Positions 13,521 to 24,345 of a stretch of DNA of 64,000 bases are shown here, one piece after another (the first letter of the stretch is position 1; each line of letters opens with the position of its first letter). The position numbers were made by a program, and so were the translations under genes. The notes under the pieces are model-generated. The model saw only the letters and a program-made list of their open reading frames with translations. It searched no databases and had not been told where the DNA came from. The stretch comes from Sapria himalayana (taxonomy: Eukaryota; Streptophyta; Magnoliopsida; Malpighiales; Rafflesiaceae): the NCBI GenBank assembly GCA_029783825.1, contig JAREIK010003106.1, positions 35,717-99,716 on the forward strand, in the 5' to 3' direction.

Positions 13521-16500
13521 TTGATCGGTTTATAAATATTTTTATTTATTTGACTATCTTTTTGTTTAACAATCTTTGAAATTATCTATCTATCTACATA
13601 TCTATTTATTTATCTATCTAACTCTCTATCTATCTGTCTATCTATCTGTCTATCTATCTGTCCATCTATCTATCTTTCTATCAATTTGTTTGTATAATTA
13701 TTCTTCTATCTATATAGCAATCAATCTATATATCTATCTGTCTATCTATTTGTTTATATATCTGTCTATCTATCTATCTTTCTATCTATCTTTCTATCTA
13801 TCTATTTATCTATCTGTATTACTACATTTCTATCAATTTGTTTATTTATCCATCTATAAATATGTATATAGATTTTTCTATATATCTATCTAACTATCCT
13901 TTTATCATTAGTCTAACAATTTGTCTATCGATCTCTCTATAAATATGTCTATATATTTGTCTATTTATCTTTTTTGAACTATCTTTCTATCTTTTTATCG
14001 TTATATCTATCTTTATATCTATCTATTTGTCTATCTATTTATTTATTTATCTATCTGTCTATCTTTATATCTATCCATCTATCTATCTATCAAAGTGTCT
14101 ATAATTCTATCTATCAATCTAATTATCAATCTATCTATCTATCTATTAATCTTTATATCCATCTGTCTATATATCTGTCTATCTATGTACCTATCCTTCT
14201 ATCTATCTGATAGTTTATTTATTTGTCTATCTATCTATCTATCTATCAATAAATCAATCTATCGATCTATATGTGTATTTATCTATCTATATATATGTCT
14301 ATCTATCTATCTATATACCTATATTTCTATCTATATGACTATCTATCTGTCTATCTATCTATCTATCAATCTGTGCATCTATGTGTTTATCTATCTATCT
14401 AATTATCTTTTTATCTATCTATATAACTATCTATCAATCTATCTATCTATATATTTATGTATCTATATCTATATAAATATATTTATATATATATATTTCT
14501 ATTTATTTGTTTATCTATTTTTCTATCTATCTGTATATTTATCAATCTATATATCTATCTATTAATCAATCTGTCTATAAAATTATCTATTTATTTGTCT
14601 ATCTATCTATTTAACAATCTTTCTATCAAACTATATATCTATCTACTATCTATTTGTTTGTTTATCTATCTATCAATCTATCTATTTGTTTGTCTGTCTA
14701 TCACTCTATCTTTATATCAATCTTTTTGTCTCTATTTCAATCTCTCAATCTATCTATTTATCTATCTATATGTCTATCTATCTATCTATTTATCAGATTA
14801 TCTATCTAAATATCTATAAATCTATCATTTTATCTATCTATTTGTCTATCTATATGTCAATTTATCTTTCTATCAATTGATTTATCTATCTGTCTATATA
14901 TATCAATATCGGTCTATCTATGTCTATTTATCTACTTTTTATCAATCAATCTATTTATCTATCTATTTGTCTGTCTGCCTATCTATCTATCTATCTATCT
15001 ATTTTTATATCTATCTATCAATCTATCTGTTTATCTACCTATCTATATATTAGTCTATCTATATGTATATCTAGTTGTCTATCTATCTGTCTATCTACCT
15101 ATTTATCTATCTGTATATATATATATATATAATTGTCTATCTATTTTTCTATATATCTATCTTCTATCTTTTAATCTATATATTTATCTGACTATCCATT
15201 TGTTTATCTATCTATCTATCTATCAGTTAATCTATTTATATATCTATCTTACTTTCTATCTATGTATCTATCCATCAAATTGTATATCTCTTTGCTTTTC
15301 TATTTGCTTATCTATCTGTCTATCTGTATGTCTATATGTGTATCTATCTATCTGTCTGTCTATCTTTCAGTCTATCTATCTACATATCCATCTGTCTGTC
15401 TATCTATCTATCTATCTGCCTATTGATATGTCTATCAATCTGTCTATCCATTTATATTTTTGTATACCTATTTGTCTATATGTTTATCTATCTACCTCTC
15501 TCTTTGTCTATCAATATATCTATCTATTTATCTTTCTGATCTATCTCTCGATCTAAGAATATAACTATCTGTCTATCTATTTGTTTATTAATTTCTATAT
15601 CTTTCAATCTATCTATTTATTTATCTAGTTATCTGTCTATATATCTTTTTATATTTCGATCAATCTATTTATCTATCAATCTATATATCTATCTCCATAT
15701 CTCTCTATCTATCTATCTATTTGTCTAATAATATTTATATGTATCATTCTATCTCTCTATCTAACTATCTATCTATATTTCTATCTATCTATCTATCTGT
15801 CTATCTTTCTATATCACTATCTTTTTATCTATATATTTGTCTAACAATCTATCTATCTATTTGTCTATCAATATATCTATCAATCTGTCAATCAATTTGT
15901 CTATCAATATGTATATCATTATGTCTATCAATCAATATATCAATCAAATAATCAATATTTGTATCTATTTGTCTATCTATCTATCTAACTATCAATAACT
16001 CTATCTATCTTTCCTCTCTATCTATATGTTTATCTATATATCTATCTGTCAATCTATTAGTCTATCTATCTTACTATTTGCATGTATATCAGTCAGTCTA
16101 TCTATCTATATATATATCTATCTATTTGCATTTGCATGTCTTTCAATTATTGCAATTTGCATGTGTATTTGTTTATATGTCTGTCTATCTTTCTGTCTAT
16201 TTATCTATTTATGTGTAGGTTTAGTTGTTTATCTATCTTTCTATCAATTAATTTATCAATCTGTCTATATATCTTTGTAACTATCAATCAATCTATCTAT
16301 CTATATGTCTAATAATCTACCTATTTTCTATCTTTATATATATATATATATATATATCTGTCTATCTATCTATTTAACCATCTATCTATTTGTCTATATA
16401 TTTCTTAATCAATATGTCTGTTATTTATTTGTCTATCTATGTATATATTTATCTATTTATCGATCTGTCTATTTGTCTATCTATCTATCTGTCTATCTGT

Positions 16501-16780
16501 TTTGTTATTTGTTTATCTATCTATCTATCCAATTGTCTATCTATTTATTTTTCTATTTATCTATCTATCATTGTCTCAATCTATCAATCTATCAATCTAT
16601 CAATCTGTCTATCTATTAATCATATATATGTCTTTCTTTATGCCAATCAATCTGACTATCTATCTATCTATTTGTCTATCTTTATGTCTATGTATATATC
16701 TATTTAATACTCTATCAATCAATCAATCTATCTATATATCTATCTGATTGGTCTAGCTATCTATCTATCTATCTATCATT

Positions 16781-17215
16781 CACTAAAAAAAATTCCATAT
16801 AGCTAGGGACAATTCCCTAGCTATATGGGAGATTTCCATTGCTAAATGGTAAATAGCGATGGAATATCAATGGACCGTGTCTATTTCTAAAGTGCTTCTT
16901 GCTAAATTTAAGATGCCGAATTTTCCCTAGCTAAAAAATTAGCGACAAAAAATTCCCTCACTAAAAAAGAAAAATTCTGTTGCTAAAATAACAAGATAAA
17001 CGAAATATTTTGTTACTTACAAAAAATAACGATGGCTAAATCCCAAGCTAAAGTACCTAGCATTAGAAAATTAGCGATGGCATATTTGTCGCTAATTTTA
17101 ATATTTCCCTAGCTAAATTAGCTAGGGAAATTTCCTTCTCTAAATTAGCTAAGGATTTTTCCCTCACTAATTTAGCTAGGGAATTTTCCCAAGCTATTTT
17201 AATTTCAAAAATATT
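16781..17215 (+). mobile_element. CACTA element B, left end
   Basis: CACTAAAAAAAATTCC at 16,781 abuts the array. It is followed by a dense set of GCTAGGGAAATTT and AATTCCCTAGC motifs in both orientations up to about 17,195, the typical subterminal architecture of plant CACTA elements. The same motif family precedes the right end of element A. No right terminus and no transposase are seen between here and the mitochondrial insert, so the element is truncated or disrupted. The inner limit is approximate. Confidence 0.68.
16795..16828. repeat. Perfect hairpin at CACTA B terminus
   Basis: Arms ccatatagctaggga (16,795-16,809) and tccctagctatatgg (16,814-16,828) are perfect reverse complements around a CAAT loop. 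A similar near-palindrome, ccctagctaaattagc..., occurs near 17,106. Confidence 0.9.
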
Positions 17216-17799
17216 TACATAATTTTAAAATTTAAAAATTTTTTAATTAAATAATTTATTATTTTTAAATCATATTGAATAAAAATTGAAACTATAAATA
17301 ATTTATAATAAACAAAATATAAAATCATTTAATATCTTATTCAAATTCAATATTTTACATAATTGTAACAAAAAAATAACAAACTTTTATTTTTATTTAT
17401 CAATGTATATACCGACAGTGCATTGAGTATAATATATCCATTCATTGATGTTGCTTTCTCTCCCTCTGCTCCTCCGATCATCATTTTTCTACTATGACAA
17501 AGTTATACGAGTCACGACACATAATATCAGGTGAAAATCTCATCACTTATAGAAGCTTTGTAAGAGGAACAATGAGGCATCATATCTGTAAGAAAATTAA
17601 ACCACTTAGTCAAAAAAAAGTTATGTTTTGATACATATATAATCCTGTAGTATATATGTAAATATATACTGGCAATTCACTCATACATATATTACTATAG
17701 TATATGTACTTATAAACAACAGTATTAAGTGTACATATGAATTGAGCACAAATATACACAGTATATACTTACATAAAATACTATAGTATTAAATGATTC
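17216..17799. other. AT-rich stretch between CACTA B and the mitochondrial insert
   Basis: First part (to about 17,390) is A/T homopolymer-rich and could be element B interior. The rest contains repeated 'tatagtatatgta' and 'cagtatata' words. No gene is seen. The left edge of the mitochondrial insert is placed near 17,800 because base composition changes there. Confidence 0.45.
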
Positions 17800-20099
17800 T
17801 ATTTCTCATTTCATTCGAAAGCATAAGTCTAGGATTTCCTTCGATGGCGAAACTGGTGGTCCAAGTGAGTTCGTTGTTTTCAAACCAGCAGTGTCAAAGG
17901 CTAAAGCAGACAAAGGTTAGGGATTAGGAGATAGCTTTTTTGATAGTTGGTTTTAACTTCGTTTCAGAAGTGGGAATAGCAGTAGAAGGAGTGGCATTTC
18001 CAACATCAAATCTCTGCATCCAGAGCAGTTTCGAAGTCTTCTTCATATGCCCTGGCAATCACTAGGTTTTTCCCATCCCATGGCGAAGGTACTTAAAAGA
18101 AGTCCAAAGAGGAAAGCCGATAAGTGTGAACAAGAAAGTTTCTGTACATCCGGCCTTTCGCGCGATAAGGTCTGTATTGGCACAGCTCGTATCTTTTGAA
18201 AGACAAAGGGCTATGCGTAATCACTAAACAACAATACTAAAAAAAGGATCCTATTATTTTTGAGTGCCAAGCTAAACGCTCACAGCAGATTAGAAGGTAG
18301 TTCAGTCCTATCAGACCAGACACTTCATACCTGAGGGATAATTTAGAAAGTAATCTCCTTACATCAGACTTCCTTTTTATGCTCCGAAGAGGGCTTTTTA
18401 GTAAAGATTTTGCAGTTAGTAATTATAGGCTTTGATCTATTCTCCCTATTCTGCATTCACTTCCAAAAGAGCTAATCGTAGTTCTTGGGGTCCCGAGACG
18501 AATCAACTCCCACTCCTATTTTCACTTGAATCTTTATATACTCTTATATAAGCAGATGCGCGGAATCGTAAACATACATCCTTCCTAATCTTAGAATCAT
18601 TTGTTCACACGGAGCGGTCAGAAAAGGACTTGACTAAAAACGGACTAAGGCTCAGGCAAGGAACTTCTTGCTATATTCTTTTCAAGTCGTGCTTTCTCCT
18701 CATGGTTTCCATCCGTAGAAAGAAAAGTAGTAAATGAATGCTTCTTTTGAAGAGTTTGAGGGTCGATGAGACGAAAGAAGCAAAGAGCCTCCTCATAGCA
18801 CTACTTCTCAGAGATAGAGTGATAGGCTAAGAAAGCAGTCTATAGTGATGTTTTCACAAGTAAACTACTTCTCTGCCCTTGTGGTGCAGTCTCCATACTA
18901 GCGACTGAGCTACGGATACGATTTCTGACGAAAGAGTCCTATTATTGATCGCTGAGCTTCGCTTTAGGGAGGGGATACTACTTATTAGTTAGATTAGATG
19001 GACAGTCTTTCCATGCTTTGTTCTTACGAAGACTAACTGGAAAGGATGGTTTTCAAAGAGGTATACTGGCAGAGCAGGAAGATAGGCAAAGGAGGAAGCG
19101 ACTAGAACTTCTCCTCCCAACATCGCCGGTAAGGCTATTGAGAAGGCTAATGTAAGACCTTATTGAAGTGGATAAAGCTCAATGAAGATTATAAACTCAT
19201 GGTAGCTTAGGAGTAGGAAAAGGTATGACAAGACTTGACATGACAAAACTTCGCTCGTGAGCTCGGAACGAGCCAGAGCGAAGGAGGGATTGTACCGCAG
19301 CTTGCTTAGAAACTGAAAGTCAAAGTAATTCTTTTCCTCACTGCTCAGCTGCCTTGGTATCCTAGATCAATCATAGATCTGGGCAGAAGCACCCTTTTCT
19401 AAGGCATAATATACCTTCTCCTAATCATCGGAGTGACACCTATTCTTTCTTTTCTCGAAAGATGTAGCTACGGCCTTTTCGGCTTCGAAAGACATTGTTG
19501 AAATTACACAGCAAACTCAACTAACAAAAGTACTTGAAACTCACATTCGCGAAAAACATGGTAACATCACCCCCTAGCAAAGGGGAGAACCCAATTGGTA
19601 TGCATCTGCATTTAGCATTGCCTTCACCTTTCAATGGATTGGCTGCAGTAGCGGTTCCCTCTTAAGAAGATCAATTGTCTGATGCCTCGTATCCTTCAAG
19701 TGTTTTCCGGCAGAAAAGGAAAAGGCTTCATCTACAACTTTCAAGGGCCAGTTTTCTTATTGATTTGACATCTTGTCTTGCGTGTGCCGTCTTGTTAATA
19801 TCGAATGAAGTAGAGCCAGAATGAAGGGGCGATGATTGGTAGTATGAGAGGCAGCCACTTATGGCCTATCCATTCCATACCCAAACGCAACTCTGAAAGG
19901 CTATGTATAGTTAACCACCGGTGCTACTTCCTTTGTTAAGTATCCCATTCTGACTTCTGTAGGGTTACAGATCAGAGTTTCAGCATTGTACCTCACTAGG
20001 ACTTCTTTCTTTTCTTAGAGTCCTTCTAGCGGGTCTTAGTGCATTCCTCTCTTATGAAAAGGCTCCCATCCCAAGGGCTTTTATTGATAATCGCTCTCC
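17800..20099. other. Mitochondrial-type spacer, no gene recognised
   Basis: Mixed-composition DNA without long frames. Short frames near 17,815-17,920 (FDGETGGPSEFVVF) and 19,500-19,590 do not match a family I recognise. A stretch near 18,890-18,925 resembles a tRNA D-arm on the minus strand, but no complete cloverleaf forms. Confidence 0.5.
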
Positions 20100-20625
20100 T
20101 CATGAAGTTTTGTTCTCCACCCACTGACTCTCACTTTAAGATCTTTGGGTGTGCATGCTATCCATATCCCTTGGTATGTATAGAAAGGATAAACTTGATC
20201 CCAAGTCGAACCACATCTACATTTCTCGTAATGGTCTTTTTTATGAGACCCCTTATTCCCCCCTTTCGAACAACTGAAATTGTGCAAAGTTTTATTTTCA
20301 TAATGACTCTGAGGGCAATTCCACTCTGACTTTACTTTACCGCTCTTGCAGCCCACTTTCCCTTATGAAACTTTGGTAGGTTCTCCACATAACTCAGTTG
20401 CTGGTTACTCTACTAAGACTGCATGATGCCACCTACTCAGTATGCTCTTTCATACACTACAAGCATGCCCACTCAGCTACACAAGCTTCATAAACAAAGC
20501 AATTATAAAGAAAGTCATCCACTGAAGACTTTTGCCGCTCAACTCAAATCAGTTGCACGAGAGCCCGAACACTTTCATCAAGCATCTACTGATCCGTCTT
20601 GGGTAAAGGAAATGGAGGAATAATC
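20100..20625 (+). mobile_element. Ty1/copia polyprotein fragment in mitochondrial DNA
   Basis: Frames on the plus strand read 'FGCACYPY', then 'RKDKLDPKS' and 'ISRNGLFYETPYSPF' after shifts. These are the post-integrase region of copia polyproteins. Further on, 'EHFHQASTDPSWVKEMEE' matches the start of the copia reverse transcriptase domain. The segment that normally carries the FLGY motif is missing, and stops and frameshifts are present. Copia fragments are common passengers in plant mitochondrial genomes, so this one may have arrived with the insert. Confidence 0.7.
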
Positions 20626-21518
20626 AGTTGGCATCAATCAGCTTGAGCTTCCTGAGCCCTAGGTTGAGCTGAAAGGAAATTCGAGCCTCAGTGCCCAAAA
20701 CACTCTTTTATAGGCTAGAAGCCGGGATTCTTATTAGATAGATCGGCTTGCTATTATCTAGTTTGCCATGCTGTAGATTCAGATAGGGAACCCCCTTTAC
20801 GACCTAAAAAGTCAGCTTGAAAATAAAAAAAGGGAAAGATCTTTCAAACCCTGGGGAAGGGAGGAAAGGCTGCATATAAGCGCCATCTTCTTCTATAACT
20901 ATCATAAGTCTCTAGGCCTGAGTCTTCTAAGCTTCGAGTTTTAACTATAATTAAGAAACTGATGTCTTGGCCGAGTTTTCTCCCTCGGATCCATTTCCGG
21001 GAAACTCCTAAACTCAAGCCGATTCGCAGATATGTTCTCCTAGCCTGGAATTCCCTACTTCGGCATCACTTTTTTTTCGGAAGTCTATTTTTTCTAATTA
21101 AGGGAGCGTTGGAGGTCAGTCAGGAACAAAGCTTTCAATTGAAAGAGATCATGCAAAATTAACTTTTCAATCTTGGGCATTATCTGCCTCTTTTTTTTTA
21201 TTCACCTTCCTTGGACAGTCAGGCAGTTCATTCACAGCTTGCACCATGGATTCGAGCACAAGAATAGAGACTGCTAGCTTCCTTTCCTCATGTTCGAAAA
21301 TTCAATCTTTCTGGCCTTGCTTGCCTCGTGCGAGAAAAGAAGGAAAGTAAAGTGCTAACATGCTCACACCGGTCATGGGGAATGCTGCATCTGAGACCAT
21401 CAAAGTAGCTCTTTGTCCAATTCTGGTCTTGGGTCCACTTTTTCTCCAAAGCAAATAGCAGCATTTCCTATTTCTTTGTCACATGGACTAGACCACTTGA
21501 TTTTATTCTTATTCGGAA
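20626..21518. other. Spacer downstream of nad9
   Basis: No recognised gene. A 66-codon frame at 20,962-21,162 resembles nothing I know and is probably a chance mitochondrial ORF. Confidence 0.45.
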
Positions 21519-22090
21519 TTATCCGTCGCTATGTTGTTCCCAAGGACTAGCCAAATCGAAATAGGAAATTCTTGGGTAATCTCAATGGGTTCATAAACAA
21601 GACATTTCTCTAGATCATCATAGCGTACTTCCACATATCCACTCAGAGGAAGGTCTTTTCGTAATGGATGACACTAGAAATCATAATCTGTTGATATACG
21701 GCGTAGATCCGGATGATTGATGAAAGAAACACCAAACATATCCCAAACTTCTCGCTCCCACCGGCCGGCTGATGGGAATAGACTTACTACCGGAGATATT
21801 CGTGTGACTTCGTCTGCACTGGTTTGTACATGAATGCGTGAGTTATACCGAGTACTCAGTAAATTATAGACCACTTCAAATCTGAGTTTTCGAGAGGGAT
21901 GATCAACTCCGCAAATATCGATCGAAACTTGAAACCTTGTATAGGTATGCAATTTAAGAAAGCACAACAATTTCAAGAGGTAATCCGAATCGGTATCAGA
22001 TCTATTCCCATGTTCTGATCTTTCTATTTTTTTTACCCATTTCTTGGGGATAGTCTCGCAACTATATTTTAAAAGGAATTGGTTATCCAT
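21519..22090 (-). pseudogene. nad9: nad9, NADH dehydrogenase subunit 9, disabled
   Basis: NAD9 is the 30-kDa-type subunit of the peripheral arm of mitochondrial complex I. The copy starts at the usual MDNQF and retains 'KKWVKKIERSEHGNRSD', 'TSADEVTRISPVVSLFPSAG' and 'WEREVWDMFGVSFINHPDL'. The frame meets a TAG at 21,674-21,676, where the normal protein reads GFEG, then continues as '[19 protein letters not shown]'. A single-base deletion in the EFRYFDF segment shifts the last codons, which otherwise end in SPWEQHSDG and a stop. The span of 572 bp is one base short of the expected 190 codons plus stop, agreeing with that deletion. Other changes include W to C near the start. Non-functional NUMT copy. 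Confidence 0.95.
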
Positions 22091-23265
22091 AAATAAAGCT
22101 TTCTTTGAGTTGAGTTCCGCTTCTCGCTCTAAAAAGGAAGAAAGACTTGTCGGAAATCACCGGTTGGGTTTGTCCAACCAAGAAAGGCATGGGAGGGGCA
22201 TTGCTTGAGCTAAGTCAAGCTTTTTCCAAGTGTTGTCAAGACGGGCTACCTAGAAAGTAAACAAGAAAGAGGAAAACTTCCGTCACTTCACCACTTTCGC
22301 TCCGTTTACGCGAATCCACCGATTCAAGGCTAGGAACGCTGGCATCAGGATTGTTTATAAAAGTCCCCGCTGTGTCTTCCATATTCGGCTATGGGCCAGA
22401 AGGAATTGCCTTGAAATTCAAGATGAATCATCATGAGCAATCTGAGGAGTAGTCGGTGAAGCTTTTTCTCCTGGGAACTTGCTGCTCAATAAGGAAAAAG
22501 TGCGGCAGCTTGAGCAGGTTGTAGAACATTGTCTGAAGAGCTCACTGAAATGCGGTTGAGAGCTCCTAGGATCCTTGGGCTTTTCTTTCTCAGTTGATAC
22601 CAGCATCCTCCCTATGAAAAGGAGGCAATCTTTCCTCCAAACTTTTACGATCCTAGTGTGAGTGGATGTGTACCACTTGAACCAGGGGCTTCCACACCTT
22701 TTTCTGGCAAACGTTCAGAGGTCCCCATGGACTGATAATGAGGAAGTCAAGCATAGAATTCCATGTGTTCAGCATTTCTTTAAAGATGAGGAAATGTCTG
22801 GCATTCGAAAGGGCTTCAGACTCGACCTGAAAGGTGCCAGTTACATCTATTGGACCTGATGGAAACACAAGCTTTCTTTTAGCATGCACGGGTTCTCGTA
22901 AACTTTTGTTTTACTTTCATACGACTCGATCCCTTCTCGCCTGACTTGCGAGTGTGAAGCATATACCGATCTAATATGTCAATAGTTCTAAAATCAGCGG
23001 TCACTAGCTCGAAACAGACAAATCACTTCGCCTACGAACTAAAGCAAAAAGGATGCTGATCTGGATCAGCATACTAGTGTTGTTCAAAGTTCCCCTTTCT
23101 TTTGTTGTAAGCTCTTGGTGGCTGCTTTAAGAAAAGAAATGGAGCTCGTTTCTCACTGCTTCCTTTTGGTTACACTGTAGTCGTGCGGATTCTTCCATGT
23201 TTGTTCGTCGACGTCATGGTCCTCCTCCTTCTTTTATATGTTGACCACAAGGGAAGGATTATTCT
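22091..23265. other. Spacer upstream of nad9
   Basis: No gene recognised. Two overlapping frames near 22,650-22,890, one per strand, have no family resemblance and are taken as chance. Confidence 0.45.
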
Positions 23266-23269
23266 CTTT

Positions 23270-23480
23270 TCTTTTCTTTAATCAATGAGCTTGGCAACCA
23301 TCACCATCATCCGATGCATGACTTTCTCGGCATGGAGGTCTCTCGTTCCACCTCTATACTTCGCCTAACCCAAAAAAAGTATACTCTTTCATTCTGATCT
23401 CGTCTATCTTGCCCTGCGCTACGCCTATATCTCCAGGTGCCAAGCTCTCTACCCCTAATCCTAGAAACCTATAAGAAAAA
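23270..23480 (+). mobile_element. Copia reverse transcriptase remnant
   Basis: The plus strand reads 'HDFLGMEVSRSTSILRLTQKKYTL' in pieces, which resembles the copia YFLGIEV...LSQ.KY block, followed in another frame by 'PCATPISPGAKLS', matching the P-TPM-PG-KL block that follows it. Frameshifted and short. It may belong to the same old insertion as the fragment at 20.1 kb, since the two hold successive parts of the polyprotein. Confidence 0.6.
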
Positions 23481-23489
23481 AAGGCAGGC

Positions 23490-24345
23490 TACCCTAACGA
23501 CCGACGCTCTACCTCGGGCCAGGCTTGGTCGGAATCTCCTTTCCTGGAGCGCTCAGAAGCAGCCCCTTACTAACCTCTTAATCTAGAAAAAATCCCTCTA
23601 AAGCAAGAGTAAGCTGCTAGAAGTAGCGCGCTAGTGCTTGACCAAGAGAATAGAAAGTCAAGGCTCTTCTCATCGATAGTAGTTTATTTTTAGGTACAAA
23701 AAGAAAAGAAACATTTGAGACCTCTTTTCAACAGCAATTACACATTCCCTCGGCCTCTGATTACAGTCGAAGTGCTATTGCCCCTAGATATATGAAGAAC
23801 CTATCTGCACCTTCCAATTCTTACTTTCGGAAGAAAAGAGGAGCGATCCACCAACTATCTGAAATGTTGGCAAACAAGGCCATAGTCGTGAACAACACCA
23901 CCATTTCCTTATCATCATGGCTTTTTCCCTTCCCTTTGCCATTCTTTTATGGGCACTCAAACGACTTAAGCAGACTTTTCGGTCATTGATCACGATCAGT
24001 CCTTTTTACTTTCACTGCTACAAATTCGTTGATAAGATTATTCCTTTTTTCTCAGTGCTGAGACAAGCTCATCCCCTCTTGCTTGGAAAAAACCGTTGCC
24101 GAAGAAACTTCATGTTGACCATTGTCACTGACTCATACATTCTCTGTGGAGTCTCCCCGATTTCTCATGCGGGAGTACATTATCCTTTACCACCATTAGC
24201 ACAGCTTCGAAGCCTGTCTACAACTATGGATGCTGTTCATATGCTTTTGCTTTCTTTTGTTGTTTTGCTACAAAAATGTGATTGAAGAACCATTAGCGCC
24301 AGATCTGCGGGATTATCTTTTATCAAAAAACAGAAAAGAAACAGA
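23490..24345. other. Region downstream of matR; nad1 exon 5 not found
   Basis: In angiosperm mitochondria nad1 intron 4 continues past matR and ends in exon 5 (ending near FQWLP). I looked on the minus strand for that coding sequence and for the intron's domain V hairpin and saw neither. A 122-codon plus-strand frame at 23,917-24,285 has hydrophobic stretches but no recognisable family. Confidence 0.5.

Larger units (their letters stand above)
6945..16780 (+). repeat. TCTA (GATA) tetranucleotide array, pyrimidine strand on +
   Basis: About 9.8 kb of degenerate TCTA units. Pure TCTATCTATCTA stretches alternate with variants TGTC, TATC, TATT, AATC and TTTA, so a 4-bp rhythm persists almost throughout. 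The sequence starts immediately after the CACTA A terminus and stops immediately before the CACTA B terminus. Long open frames here translate as repeating Ser-Ile-Tyr-Leu because a 4-bp unit on this strand has no stop codon, while the opposite strand carries TAG in every frame. There is no evidence of coding. Local higher-order repeats occur, and short TA runs lie near 8,743 and 16,340. Confidence 0.97.

Noticed and set aside
7066..16747. Dozens of long plus-strand frames reading Tyr-Leu-Ser-Ile repeats, up to 214 codons
   Set aside because: A TCTA tetramer read in any frame gives Ser-Ile-Tyr-Leu without stops. The frames overlap each other, have no start context, and vanish on the other strand because of TAG.
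6945..16780. CRISPR-like regular repeats
   Set aside because: Period is four bases with no repeat-spacer architecture, and the context is eukaryotic.
18890..18925. Minus-strand tRNA D-arm-like sequence (ccgtagctcagtcgctag)
   Set aside because: No anticodon or T arm follows at the right distance.
23917..24285. 122-codon plus-strand frame with hydrophobic segments in the mitochondrial block
   Set aside because: No family resemblance, and plant mitochondrial spacers commonly hold chance frames of this size.
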